In this document: positions 9,169 through 17,592 of the stretch, in pieces
Layout: every line of letters starts with the position of its first letter
Position numbering within the stretch: position 1 is the stretch's first letter
Assembly (NCBI GenBank): GCA_002304785.1
Contig: DBMG01000163.1
Coordinates: 1 to 32,695 of the forward strand
Source of the DNA: Candidatus Accumulibacter sp. UBA704
GTDB taxonomy: Bacteria; Pseudomonadota; Gammaproteobacteria; Burkholderiales; Rhodocyclaceae
Direction: 5' to 3'
Length of the DNA: 32,695 bases
The notes under the pieces: model-generated
Databases searched by the model: none
Seen by the model: only the letters and a program-made list of their open reading frames with translations
Told to the model about the DNA's origin: nothing
Translations under genes and position numbers: made by a program

Positions 9169-10008
9169 ATGAACATCACGCCATTCACCGCACTTGCCTG
9201 CCCACTGGACGGGAAACCTCTGCGCAGCAACGGGACCGCATGGGGCTGCGCCGACGGCCACAGTTTTGACATCGCCAGCCAGGGCTACACCCATTTGCTG
9301 CCGGTGCAGAACAAACGTTCGCGCGACCCCGGTGACAGCAAGGAAATGGTGACCTCCCGGCGACGCTTTCTCGATGCCGGTCATTACCAGCCGATTGCGG
9401 ACGCGGCAAGACGTGCCGTCCTGGCGGACATGGCCCCCGACGCAACGGTTCGCTGTCTCGATGCCGGCTGCGGCGAGGGTTACTATCTGCGCCAACTCGC
9501 CGCCGCCAACGAGTCAAGGCAACTGGCACTGATCGGGCTGGATATCTCCAAATGGGCGGTTCTCGCTGCCGCGAAACGGGACAAACGGATGGCGTGGGTT
9601 GTCGGCAGCAACGCCAACCTGCCGGTGCTGTCGGGCACGCTGGATCGCGTCCTGTGCATGTTCGGCTTTCCCGTCTATGCCGAGTTTGCCCGGGTGCTCG
9701 CGGCAGGGGGGCAACTGGTGCAGATCGATGCCGGACCGGACCATCTGCGCGAATTGCGCGAGATCATCTATCCCGTCCTGAAACCGGAACGCACGACCGC
9801 GGCGTCCGCGCCGACGGGCTTTTCCGGTTTGTCGAACGAGACGGTGCGCTACATGGTCGAGATCAGCGGTCAGCAGCAGATCGCCGATCTGCTGGCGATG
9901 ACGCCGCATCTTTACCGCGCCACCAGCGAAGGCAGGACCAGGGCCACTGCCCTGCAGTCTCTGTCGGTCACCGTCGATGTTCGGCTGACTCGCTACGTTC
10001 GAGGATGA
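9169..10008 (+). CDS. rlmA: 23S rRNA (guanine-N1)-methyltransferase RlmA
   Basis: 279 residues. The N-terminal zinc-finger segment FTALACPLDGKPL followed by WGCADGHSFDIASQGYTHLL supplies the Cys/Cys/Cys/His set typical of RlmA. Then come VTSRRRFLDAGHYQPI and the SAM-binding motif CLDAGCGEGYYL, with GLDISKWAVLAAAKR as motif II. The family methylates G745 (or the equivalent hairpin-35 position) of 23S rRNA. The start is ATG at 9169; an in-frame ATG at 9148 would add seven residues. It ends 22 bases before the convergent SRPBCC gene. Confidence 0.9.
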   Translation: MNITPFTALACPLDGKPLRSNGTAWGCADGHSFDIASQGYTHLLPVQNKRSRDPGDSKEMVTSRRRFLDAGHYQPIADAARRAVLADMAPDATVRCLDAGCGEGYYLRQLAAANESRQLALIGLDISKWAVLAAAKRDKRMAWVVGSNANLPVLSGTLDRVLCMFGFPVYAEFARVLAAGGQLVQIDAGPDHLRELREIIYPVLKPERTTAASAPTGFSGLSNETVRYMVEISGQQQIADLLAMTPHLYRATSEGRTRATALQSLSVTVDVRLTRYVRG

Positions 10009-10030
10009 GATATCGGCTATGCAGCTCCCG

Positions 10031-10477
10031 CTAGTCCGGAATCTCGGGCTCGACGAGTGTCGCTAGCTGCGCGAGGGATTCCTGCCATCCCAGGTAACAC
10101 ATCTCGACGGGGATGACTTCGGGAATGCCTTCCTGCACGATGCTGATCTCGGTGCCGCAGGAAACATTAGTCAATGCCACCGTCACCTGTAGTTCGCCGG
10201 GCAGGTTCGGGTCGTCGAACTTGTCCGTATAGCGAAGCAGCTCGTGGGGAACGAGTTCGAGATACTTGCCACCAAAGGAGTGGCCTTTCCCCGTGTTGAA
10301 ATTCGTGAAGGACATCCTGAACGTGCCTCCGACCCTGGCATCCATGTGGTGCACCTTGGCTGTGAAACCGTGCGGCGGGATCCACTTGGCCATGGCGTCG
10401 GCGTCCAGGAACGCCCGGTAGACCCTCTCCGGCGGTGCGCGGAGCACGCGATGCAGTCTCACGGTACCTGTAGGCAT
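10031..10477 (-). CDS. SRPBCC (AHSA1/START-like) domain protein
   Basis: A 148-residue single-domain protein: MPTGTVRLHRVLRAPPERVYRAF, then WIPPHGFTAKVHHMDARVGGTFRM and the C-terminal GWQESLAQLATLVEPEIP helix. This is the AHSA1-type helix-grip fold with a hydrophobic ligand cavity; the substrate is unknown. CGAGGAG precedes the ATG at 10477. Genes of this family are very often paired with an ArsR-type HTH regulator, and a broken one lies directly upstream at 10565-10765. Confidence 0.87.
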   Translation of the reverse strand: MPTGTVRLHRVLRAPPERVYRAFLDADAMAKWIPPHGFTAKVHHMDARVGGTFRMSFTNFNTGKGHSFGGKYLELVPHELLRYTDKFDDPNLPGELQVTVALTNVSCGTEISIVQEGIPEVIPVEMCYLGWQESLAQLATLVEPEIPD

Positions 10478-10564
10478 GATCGATTCTCCTCGGCGTGGCA
10501 TTCGGAGAAACGTGGACTCCGTGACGCCGCAGAAGTGCCGCGCAGGGGAAGTCCGGCGGGCGGT

Positions 10565-10765
10565 TCAATGCGACTCGGCAAATAACTTGAGCTTGCCCAG
10601 CGCCACATCCCATCCCCTGCCGGTCGCCTCCTGCGTCCGCTTCACCTCCGCGATCTGCAGTGGATCGAGTTTCCAGAGCCGTGCCCGTCCCCGTTTCACG
10701 TCGCGCACCACGCCGGAGCGGCCAGCATCTGTAGGTGCTTGGTCGCCACTTGCTCGATTCCGCGG
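10565..10765 (-). pseudogene. Broken ArsR-family HTH regulator (C-terminal remnant with frameshift)
   Basis: On the minus strand the end of an ArsR-type regulator can be read: IEQVATKHLQMLAA in one frame, then after a one-base shift SGVVRDVKRGRARLWKLDP followed by LQIAEVKRTQEATGRGWDVAL and GKLKLFAESH with a stop at 10565. This matches the recognition helix, wing and C-terminal helix of regulators that pair with AHSA1/SRPBCC genes. The N-terminal half is missing because the ABM gene begins immediately upstream. It is therefore both truncated and frameshifted and should be non-functional unless the shift is a sequencing error. Confidence 0.72.
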
Positions 10766-11365
10766 TCATTCACGTTTGGGTTGGAACAACCATCGAGATA
10801 CGGCATGCACATAGCGCGGCATGATCAGGAAGACGACCAGGGCAACGATCGTTGCGGCGATGATGCCGTGGCTGATCCCCCATTGGCCCAGCAGTGGCAC
10901 CGCCGCAAACAAGGGCTTGAAGAGAGGAGGAATCAACATTGTCAGGGGCCAGATCACCGAGGTGGTGATTAGCCACTGCTTCCACGGCGCCGGCTTCTTT
11001 TGCACCGGCGAGGGCGGCGAGAACCAGAACGCGATGCCGGGCTGGATTTCGAACCGGTCTTCGCGCTCGAACGCATCGTCGATCTCGGCGAGCAGGCGCT
11101 GGCGATCGGCTGAACTCGTCCAGCGCTCGGCGTCCGTGGCGCTGGCGAAGCGAATCAGGATCGCATATTCGTTGCCGCCGGACGGAGGGCGGATGATATG
11201 CACGCCCTGATGCCCGGGATATTCCGCCGCCTTGGCGGCGATGGTGCGCAGCCACTCCTCGTAACGCGCAATGGCATCGGCCCGCACGCGCTGCTGGATA
11301 AAGAGCGTGACGCTCTTCCCCGACGACTTGCCGTCAACAGACATTGAAGTCGGTTTGTTGTTCAT
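10766..11365 (-). CDS. Antibiotic biosynthesis monooxygenase (ABM) domain protein with C-terminal membrane helices
   Basis: 199 residues. Residues 15-110 form an ABM ferredoxin-like barrel (VTLFIQQRVRADAIARYEEWL, then YPGHQGVHIIRP and EYAILIRFASATDAERW). Residues about 125-190 contain two membrane segments (WLITTSVIWPLTMLIPPLF and GIIAATIVALVVFLIMPRYV). This layout matches a conserved bacterial family (COG3224-like) of unknown substrate; haem-degrading or quinol-oxidising roles are known only for other ABM proteins. GGAGG precedes the ATG at 11365. It starts 19 bases after the amidohydrolase ends, so it probably belongs to that minus-strand operon. Confidence 0.82.
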   Translation of the reverse strand: MNNKPTSMSVDGKSSGKSVTLFIQQRVRADAIARYEEWLRTIAAKAAEYPGHQGVHIIRPPSGGNEYAILIRFASATDAERWTSSADRQRLLAEIDDAFEREDRFEIQPGIAFWFSPPSPVQKKPAPWKQWLITTSVIWPLTMLIPPLFKPLFAAVPLLGQWGISHGIIAATIVALVVFLIMPRYVHAVSRWLFQPKRE

Positions 11366-11384
11366 TGCCTGCCTCCGGATGCGT

Positions 11385-13214
11385 TCAAAAGGCCCAGCAC
11401 ATGCAACTGCCTAGTCCGTCGTGAGTGTGCTGTACGCCATGCAGATGCCGGTGTGCCACGCCTCGTGTAGTGCCTTGGGTATGGTGATGTGCAAGCGGAC
11501 CCCCATAACCGCCGAAACGTGCAACGGGGGACCATTCGGGCAACACCGGCAACCCCGGCGGGTCCAGCTTCTGGAATTCCTGGCTGGCGTAGACCACCTT
11601 GCCGCCGACCATGGTCAGTATCGATTCCAGCGACTTGATATCGATTTCCGGGATGCTGAAATAGTCGGCGGACAGAACGGCAAGGTCGGCGAAATGACCG
11701 GCCACGAGACTCCCCTTTCGGTCGGATTCGGAGGAGAATCCGGCGCTGCCCACGGTGTAGAGGCGCAGCGCTTCTTCGCGCGTCAGCCGGTTGCGTTCCG
11801 GGTACAGCTCCAGGCCACCGCAGGTCTTGCCGCTGACCAGCCAGTACAGGGCGGCGAACGGGTTGTAGCTGGCGACGCGGGTGGCGTCGGTGCCCGCGCC
11901 GACCGGCACGCCCATCTCGAGCATGCGCCGGATCGGCGGTGTGCGCTCCGCCGCTTTGGCGCCATAACGGTCGACGAAATACTCGCCCTGGAAAGCCATG
12001 CGGTGCTGCACGGCGATGCCGCCGCCGAGCTTCTTCACGCGCTCGATGTTGCGGTCGGTGATCGTCTCGGCATGGTCGAAGAACCAGCCGAGCGAGTGCA
12101 AGGGCACGTCGCGATCGACTGCTTCGAGAACGTCGAGGAAGCGGCTGATCGATTCGTCGTAGGTGGCATGCAGGCGGAAGGGCCACATGTTGCGCGCAAG
12201 CAGCGAAACGACCTCCTTGAGTTCCACTTCCATCACCTCCGGCAGTTCGGGGCGCGGCTCCAGGAAATCCTCGAAGTCCGCGGCGGAAAACACCAGCATT
12301 TCGCCGGCGCCGTTGGTCCGGTAGAAATCGCTGCCGGCCCCGGGCGCGGTCATTGCCATCCAGCGTGCGAAATCGAGCTTCTCTTCCTTGGGTTTCTGGG
12401 TGAACAGGTTGTAGGCGATGCGTACCGTGAGCTCGCCGCGACGGTGCAGGTCATCAACCACCTGATAGTCTTCCGGGAAATTCTGGAATCCCCCACCGGC
12501 GTCGATGCAACTGGTGACCCCCAGCCTGTTCAGTTCCCGCATGAAGTGGCGCGTCGAGTTGATTTGATGCTCGATCGGCAGCTTCGGCCCTTTGGCCAGC
12601 GTGGCATAAAGGATCATCGCGTTGGGCTTGGCCAGCAACAGCCCGGTCGGATGGCCCGCCTTGTCGCGTTCGATGACGCCGGCCGGCGGGTCGCGGGTAT
12701 CGCGGGTGTAGCCCACCGCACGCAGCGCCGCCTCATTGAGCATTGCCTGGCAATACAGATGCAGGACGAATACCGGGGTGTCCGGCGCCGCGGCGTTGAG
12801 TTCCGCCAGCGTGGGCAGGCGGCGCTCGGTAAACTGGAATTCGCTCCAGCCGCCGACGACGCGCACCCACTGCCCAGGCGGCGTGCGCTGCGCCTGCTCC
12901 TTGAGCATCTGCAGTGCCAGCGACAGCGAAGGGATGCCATCCCAGCGCAGCTCCATGGTGTAGTTCAGGCCGCCGCGAATGAGGTGCAGATGCGAATCAT
13001 TGAGGCCGGGAATCACGGTGCGCCGTTGCAGATCCACGACACGCGTGCCCGGGCCTTTGCGCGCCATGATGTCCGCATCGGTGCCGACGGCTTGGACCAC
13101 GCTGCCGCGGACGGCGAGCGCAGACACGAACGGCTGCGTCGGGTCGTTGGTGGCGATCCTGCCGTTGATCAGGATCAGGTCAGCGTGATCCTCAACGCTC
13201 TTCACTGGATCCAT
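11385..13214 (-). CDS. YtcJ-like metal-dependent amidohydrolase
   Basis: About 609 residues. A TIM-barrel amidohydrolase of the COG1574/YtcJ type: LILINGRIATNDPTQPFVSALAV at the N-terminal beta-domain, metal-binding HLHLIRGG, then RLHATYDESISRFLDVLEAV, SLGWFFDHAETI, GGGIAVQHRM and VGAGTDATRVASYNPFAALYW. The C-terminus LPVLPEWSPVARFGGYGGP is followed by a His-rich tail ending CMCWAF, as in relatives. AGGAGG precedes the ATG at 13214; a longer frame to 13382 is upstream read-through. The substrate is unknown; it sits in an operon with pirin and isochorismatase-type genes, which suggests turnover of an aromatic or electrophilic compound. Confidence 0.88.
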   Translation of the reverse strand: MDPVKSVEDHADLILINGRIATNDPTQPFVSALAVRGSVVQAVGTDADIMARKGPGTRVVDLQRRTVIPGLNDSHLHLIRGGLNYTMELRWDGIPSLSLALQMLKEQAQRTPPGQWVRVVGGWSEFQFTERRLPTLAELNAAAPDTPVFVLHLYCQAMLNEAALRAVGYTRDTRDPPAGVIERDKAGHPTGLLLAKPNAMILYATLAKGPKLPIEHQINSTRHFMRELNRLGVTSCIDAGGGFQNFPEDYQVVDDLHRRGELTVRIAYNLFTQKPKEEKLDFARWMAMTAPGAGSDFYRTNGAGEMLVFSAADFEDFLEPRPELPEVMEVELKEVVSLLARNMWPFRLHATYDESISRFLDVLEAVDRDVPLHSLGWFFDHAETITDRNIERVKKLGGGIAVQHRMAFQGEYFVDRYGAKAAERTPPIRRMLEMGVPVGAGTDATRVASYNPFAALYWLVSGKTCGGLELYPERNRLTREEALRLYTVGSAGFSSESDRKGSLVAGHFADLAVLSADYFSIPEIDIKSLESILTMVGGKVVYASQEFQKLDPPGLPVLPEWSPVARFGGYGGPLAHHHTQGTTRGVAHRHLHGVQHTHDGLGSCMCWAF

Positions 13215-13296
13215 GGAACCTCCTGACAGTTGTCTGCGTCCCGATGTCCCGGGATGCGATCGGGCCATCGGACGGATGGCTCGGCAAGACGCCGAT

Positions 13297-13995
13297 TCAA
13301 CCCAGGTCGAACAAGAGCAGCTCCGAGTCCTCGTCGGCTGTGATCTCGAGCGACTCTTCCGCTTCGATCTTGGCAGCATCACCGGTCTTCAGCACGATGC
13401 CGTTGACGCGCACCGCGCCCTTGACGAGATGCACGTAGGCAAGGCGCCCGGCGGCAATCCGGTGCGAAACGTGTTCCTGCGGACTCAGCAGGCTGGCAAA
13501 CAGATCGGCGTCCTGGTGGATGGTGACGCTGCCTTCCCGACCGTCACGGGACGCGACCAGGCGCAGACGGCCCTGCTTGTCCTCCGGAGCGAAATGCTTC
13601 TCCTCGTAGCCCGGCGCAATGCCGCGCACTTCCGGCTGGATCCAGATCTGGAGGAAGTGCACCGGCGCAGTCGGCGACGGGTTGAACTCGCTGTGCTGCA
13701 CACCAGTACCGGCGCTCATGCGCTGCACGTCGCCTGGGCGGATGACCGTGCCGTTGCCCATGCTATCCTTGTGCTGCAACTGTCCGGACAGGACATAGCT
13801 GATGATCTCCATGTCCCGGTGGCCGTGCGTGCCAAATCCCTTGCCGGGCTGGACGCGGTCTTCGTTGATGACGCGCAGCGGACCCCACCCCATTTCCTGC
13901 GGATCGTAGTAATCGGCAAAGGAGAACGTGTGATCGCTGTGCAGCCAGCCATGATCGGCATGGCCGCGGTCGGAACTCTTGCGAAGTGCAATCAT
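13297..13995 (-). CDS. Pirin-family bicupin (quercetinase-like)
   Basis: 232 residues. Pirin N-domain blocks are all present: RGHADHGWLHSDHTFSFADYY, MGWGPLRVINEDRVQPG, GFGTHGHRDMEIISYVLSG, and QRMSAGTGVQHSEFNPS. The metal ligands His/His/His/Glu are those of YhhW/YhaK-type proteins. The C-terminal cupin has no obvious metal site, as is usual. Some members open the quercetin ring, but most have an unknown physiological role. GAGG precedes the ATG. It lies 45 bases after the isochorismatase-like gene and 82 before the amidohydrolase. Confidence 0.93.
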   Translation of the reverse strand: MIALRKSSDRGHADHGWLHSDHTFSFADYYDPQEMGWGPLRVINEDRVQPGKGFGTHGHRDMEIISYVLSGQLQHKDSMGNGTVIRPGDVQRMSAGTGVQHSEFNPSPTAPVHFLQIWIQPEVRGIAPGYEEKHFAPEDKQGRLRLVASRDGREGSVTIHQDADLFASLLSPQEHVSHRIAAGRLAYVHLVKGAVRVNGIVLKTGDAAKIEAEESLEITADEDSELLLFDLG

Positions 13996-14040
13996 GGAAA
14001 CCTCGATGAAATTGTTGCAGGGGAAGGACTGAGGATGCGA

Positions 14041-14694
14041 TCAGTGGCCTTCGCCGCCGCCAAACATGGTTTTGGCATAGATGAGACCCAGCCCGTAACC
14101 GCCGCCGTGGGCAATCGATGTTGCGACCGTCTCGTTGTACGTCTCGCCGCGTGCCCAGTCGCGCTGCAGTTCCAGCAGATACTGCAACGAGGTCATAGGG
14201 CGGGCGCCCAGTTGAACCATTCGTTCCATCCCGCGTTCGTGCGCCTCATCCGAAACGTCGCCACAGGCGTCGGCAAGAACATAGACTTCGAAGCCCTGGT
14301 CCAGCGCCGACAGCGTCGGGCCGACGATACAGACCGACGTCCACAGGCCGGCGAACACGATCTTGGTCCTGGCGATCTGATTGACGCGTTCGGCGATTCG
14401 CGCGTCCTCCCAGGTGTTCATCGTGGTGCGGTCAATCACCTTGGTGTCGGGGAAAACCGATTTGATTTCGTCGAAGAGCGGTCCGGAAAACGTCTTCTCG
14501 GCAACCGTGGTAAGAATCGTCGGCACCTTGAACTCGCGTGCCGCCTTGGCCACCAGGGCGGCATTATTGCGCAGCGTGACGGCGTCAATCGACTTGGTGG
14601 CGAAGGCCATCTGCGATTGATGATCGATCATGATCAGCAGGTGATTGGTCGGGTCAAGCAGCGTCTTTCCGGGAGTCGGGGAAGCAAGGGGCAT
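14041..14694 (-). CDS. Isochorismatase-family hydrolase
   Basis: 217 residues of the cysteine-hydrolase (isochorismatase-like) fold: HLLIMIDHQSQMAFA with the catalytic Asp, KVPTILTTVAEKTFSGPLF with the Lys/Thr region, and AGLWTSVCIVGPTLSALDQGF with the nucleophile Cys, then YVLADACGDVSDEAHERGMERM. The family hydrolyses amides or vinyl ethers; the specific substrate is unknown. A strong GAAGGAG site precedes the ATG at 14694; the upstream extension is spurious. It is the first gene of the minus-strand operon and is divergent from the HxlR regulator. Confidence 0.9.
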   Translation of the reverse strand: MPLASPTPGKTLLDPTNHLLIMIDHQSQMAFATKSIDAVTLRNNAALVAKAAREFKVPTILTTVAEKTFSGPLFDEIKSVFPDTKVIDRTTMNTWEDARIAERVNQIARTKIVFAGLWTSVCIVGPTLSALDQGFEVYVLADACGDVSDEAHERGMERMVQLGARPMTSLQYLLELQRDWARGETYNETVATSIAHGGGYGLGLIYAKTMFGGGEGH

Positions 14695-14806
14695 GGTCTT
14701 TCTCCTTCGTTTGTGAAACACTGGTTGTTGAGTATTTTGGTCAAGTTTAGTTCGACGAAATTTCTGTACAAGTAGGTTCCTGACGGTAACTATCGGCTTC
14801 CGTATC
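14695..14806. promoter_or_regulatory. Divergent promoter region between the isochorismatase operon and the HxlR gene
   Basis: 112 bases separate the two start codons. The AT-rich stretch around 14730-14775 contains TTGAGTATTTTGGTCAAG and a TGTACAAGTAGG segment. HxlR proteins usually bind the gap between themselves and a divergent target, so an operator is expected here. No perfect dyad is seen. Confidence 0.45.
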
Positions 14807-15169
14807 ATGGTTCTTCGCCCAAAACCTGCAATCCAGCCGCCGCTGCCGGATGAATGTCCGCTGGAAGCCGTTCTGGCGCTGCTGGCCGGCGCGTGGACGG
14901 CGCAGATCCTGTGGTTTCTTCGCGCCGGTCCGCGACGATTTGGCGATCTGCGTCGTGACCTGGCGGGTGTTTCGACCAAGGTGCTGACCAATCGCCTGCG
15001 CGTCATGCAGGAACTTGGCCTGCTCGAACGGGAGGTGCTGCCTGGCAAACCTCCTCAGGTCGAATACGCGTTGACTACGCTTAGCCGTGAACTTGAACCG
15101 ATCCTCGACAGCATGGAGCAGGTGGCCCGGCGCCTGAGACAGAAACCCTTGCCGAAGGGCGACCGATAG
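14807..15169 (+). CDS. HxlR-family winged-helix regulator
   Basis: 120 residues. Single HxlR domain: CPLEAVLALLAGAWTAQILWFL, RRFGDLRRDLAGVSTKVLTNRL, LLEREVLPGKPPQVEYALT. Family members respond to aldehydes, quinones or disulfide stress through an N-terminal Cys; here the only candidate is the Cys in DECPLEAV. Its divergent position makes it the likely regulator of the isochorismatase/pirin/amidohydrolase operon. Confidence 0.9.
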   Translation: MVLRPKPAIQPPLPDECPLEAVLALLAGAWTAQILWFLRAGPRRFGDLRRDLAGVSTKVLTNRLRVMQELGLLEREVLPGKPPQVEYALTTLSRELEPILDSMEQVARRLRQKPLPKGDR

Positions 15170-15259
15170 CAGGGCAGCAACCGGTTTCCCCGGCCGGGCA
15201 CTATTCATTGCCGTAGGAGTCTCTGTCAGGACTGGTTTTGTCAGCACACGGAGAACGCT

Positions 15260-15853
15260 ATGGGCAAGGGCCGCCTGGAAGCATTCAGCGACGGCGTGAT
15301 GGCCATCATCATCACGATCATGGTTCTGGAGTTGAAGGTGCCGCACGGCGAGCGTCTGGATGCCCTGGCCCCATTGATTCCGGTCTTTTTCAGTTATGTG
15401 CTGAGCTTCGTCTACGTCGGCATCTACTGGAACAATCACCACCACATGCTGCATGCGGCGCTAAAGGTTACCGGGCCGATCCTGTGGGCGAACCTGCATC
15501 TGTTGTTCTGGCTGTCGCTGTTCCCGTTTGCCACCGGCTGGATGGGAGAGAACCACTTCGCCGCGGTTCCGTCGGCCGTCTACGGCGTGGTGCTGTTCAT
15601 GGCTGCCGTCGCCTACTGGATACTCCAGAAAGCCATTATCTCCTCGCAGGGCGACAGTTCGGTCCTGAAAAAGGCGTTGGGCAGTGACTGGAAAGGCAAG
15701 TCCTCTCCGCTGGTCTATGCCTTCGCCATGCTGTCGGCCTTCTGGTCGCCACTGCTGGCGCAAGGGTTGTACGCCCTAGTTGCGCTGGTCTGGCTGATTC
15801 CGGACCGGCGCATCGAGAAGTCTCTGGTGACAAAGGAAGGCCAGGCGGGTTAG
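15260..15853 (+). CDS. TMEM175-like (DUF1211) membrane protein, probable cation channel
   Basis: 197 residues with about six hydrophobic segments. The first helix has RLEAFSDGVMAIIITIMVLEL, which includes the RxxxFSD signature of bacterial TMEM175 potassium-selective channels. The second block YVGIYWNNHHHMLHA is also conserved. CGGAGAAC precedes the ATG at 15260. No link to neighbours is obvious; it stands alone between the HxlR gene and a DUF3135-like gene. Confidence 0.88.
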   Translation: MGKGRLEAFSDGVMAIIITIMVLELKVPHGERLDALAPLIPVFFSYVLSFVYVGIYWNNHHHMLHAALKVTGPILWANLHLLFWLSLFPFATGWMGENHFAAVPSAVYGVVLFMAAVAYWILQKAIISSQGDSSVLKKALGSDWKGKSSPLVYAFAMLSAFWSPLLAQGLYALVALVWLIPDRRIEKSLVTKEGQAG

Positions 15854-15947
15854 TTCCATTTCCGTTCAGCACTTGCGGTGTGCTTTCAACTTTTCGGCAA
15901 AGGCGCAGTCGAATCGGATGATTGGTGGTTCGTGAGGAGGACGGAAC

Positions 15948-16340
15948 ATGTGCACTCATCAGTCGCCGGCGCTTCCCAGCTACGAAATCCTGTCGAAGCT
16001 CGCGTGTGACGACCCTCAGGCGTTTGAAGCATTGCGTGACGAACTGGTCGCACGCTACATAAGGAACGCTCCGGAACGAATCCGGCCGCGTTTGTACGGG
16101 ATCCAGTTTCGAGTCGATTCCATCCGCCGCTTGTCGCGGACACCCTTGGCGGCGCTCGTGAAAATACAAGCGATGATGTGGAGCAGTTTCCTCAGGTTGG
16201 ACGAGGAATTGCAACGTTTCGCGGGGACGGCCGGCAACTATGCACCGGCTAGCCGGAAGCAAGCCGGCCTGCAAACCGTTCCCGTCGGGAGCGCCCGCGT
16301 CATCGAATTCCGGCCGCGCTTGTCTGCCGAAAGACGGTAG
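15948..16340 (+). CDS. DUF3135-like small cytoplasmic protein
   Basis: A 130-residue protein without signal peptide or membrane segment. The N-terminal half, LPSYEILSKLACDDPQAFEAL and IRPRLYGIQFRVDSIRR, resembles DUF3135 proteins, then a C-terminal basic tail. GAGGAGG precedes the ATG, so translation should be strong. Function unknown. Confidence 0.7.
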   Translation: MCTHQSPALPSYEILSKLACDDPQAFEALRDELVARYIRNAPERIRPRLYGIQFRVDSIRRLSRTPLAALVKIQAMMWSSFLRLDEELQRFAGTAGNYAPASRKQAGLQTVPVGSARVIEFRPRLSAERR

Positions 16341-16524
16341 TCTCGACGACCTCGGTTCGAGGAACGCGGCCTTTGAACCGCAGTTGCGGGAACGAGGTTG
16401 CGCGCGGAGGACTGTCGTTCGGGTCTTTCCATCTTTTGCCGTTCCAACTCCACCGATTGCATCCTTTTCGAGGTTCATTCGTCTCCCCAGGTGAGTACCT
16501 CTATTCACCGATGGGAGTTGTCCT
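16341..16524. promoter_or_regulatory. 184-bp intergenic region upstream of the second permease operon
   Basis: Should contain the promoter of the four-gene operon that starts at 16525. The nested dyad AGGT-GAGT-ACCT / GGTGA...TCACC around 16490-16520 is a candidate operator. CGGTTC and GAACCG near 16353-16380 also form a short inverted pair. No convincing promoter box can be named. Confidence 0.35.
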
Positions 16525-17574
16525 GTGTCTGCCGAGTCTCAAGTTCTTCCTTCCCCACCGCTCGGTCGTTGGCTGGCTGGAATCCTCGTGGCCACCGCCC
16601 TCTGGTTACTGGCCTACAGTAACCTGACCGTCCTGGCCGATACCTTCATCGCCACGCTCGGACTGACCCGCGCCACGCGCTTTGGCGAAGCAGTGCATTT
16701 CTTCGTCTATGACACGCCCAAGGTGTTGCTGCTGCTCACCGGCATCGTCTTCGTCATGGGCATCGTGCAGACCTTCTTTGCGCCGGAACGCACTCGCGCC
16801 TTGCTCTCGGGCAAGCGTCTCGGCGTCGGGAATGTGCTTTCAGCGACGCTGGGCATCGTTACCCCGTTCTGTTCGTGCTCGGCGGTGCCGCTATTCATCG
16901 GGTTTCTCTCGGCCGGCGTTCCGCTGGGCGTGACCTTCTCGTTCCTGATCTCCGCACCGATGGTCAACGAAGTTGCGCTGGTGCTGCTGTTCGGTCTGTT
17001 CGGCTGGAAGGTGGCAGCGTTCTACCTGGGGATGGGCCTGCTGGTGGCGATCGTCGCCGGCTTCGTGATTGGCGAACTGAAGATGGAGCGCTATCTGGAA
17101 GACTGGGTGCAGAAGATCCACGCGGGCCACGTCGACCCGACAGTCGGCCTGAATCTCGGCTGGGTTGAGCGTTTCGAGGCGGGCCGCAGCCACGTCAGGC
17201 AGATCGTCGGCAAGGTGTGGCCGTACATCCTCCTCGGTATCAGCCTGGGCGCGGCGATTCACGGCTATGTACCGGAAGACTTCATGGCTTCGTTCATGGG
17301 CAAGGACGTGTGGTGGGCGGTGCCGGCTGCCGTCGTGCTCGGCGTGCCGATGTACACCAGTGCCGCCGGCATCATCCCGATCGTCGAGGCGCTGATCGGC
17401 AAGGGCGCGGCGCTGGGTACGGTGCTGGCCTTCATGATGGCCGTCATCGCGCTCTCGGCGCCGGAGATGATCATCCTCAGGAAGGCGCTCAAGCCGAGGC
17501 TGATCGCCACCTTTGCGGGTGTCGTGGCGATTGGAATTCTTCTCGTTGGTTACGTGTTCAATGCCGTTATTTGA
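16525..17574 (+). CDS. Second DUF318/ArsP-like membrane permease
   Basis: 349 residues with eight or more membrane helices. The Cys-rich signature is GIVTPFCSCSAVPLFIGFLSAG, followed by VTFSFLISAPMVNEVALVLLFG, and the second repeat has AAVVLGVPMYTSAAGIIPIVEAL. It differs clearly from the 7251-8303 permease (CACSCTVIP type) and is closer to the SO_0444-like subgroup linked to metal(loid) efflux. The start is GTG at 16525 with GGGAG upstream. It heads an operon with a ProC-like dehydrogenase and a mini-thioredoxin. The cargo is unknown; the neighbourhood suggests an arsenical or another soft metal. Confidence 0.86.
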   Translation: MSAESQVLPSPPLGRWLAGILVATALWLLAYSNLTVLADTFIATLGLTRATRFGEAVHFFVYDTPKVLLLLTGIVFVMGIVQTFFAPERTRALLSGKRLGVGNVLSATLGIVTPFCSCSAVPLFIGFLSAGVPLGVTFSFLISAPMVNEVALVLLFGLFGWKVAAFYLGMGLLVAIVAGFVIGELKMERYLEDWVQKIHAGHVDPTVGLNLGWVERFEAGRSHVRQIVGKVWPYILLGISLGAAIHGYVPEDFMASFMGKDVWWAVPAAVVLGVPMYTSAAGIIPIVEALIGKGAALGTVLAFMMAVIALSAPEMIILRKALKPRLIATFAGVVAIGILLVGYVFNAVI

Positions 17575-17592
17575 TAAATGAAAGGGAAACAA

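Noticed and set aside
11421..14775. Two long plus-strand frames antisense to the amidohydrolase, pirin and isochorismatase genes
   Set aside because: The minus-strand proteins have complete family signatures and good ribosome-binding sites; the plus-strand frames have none.
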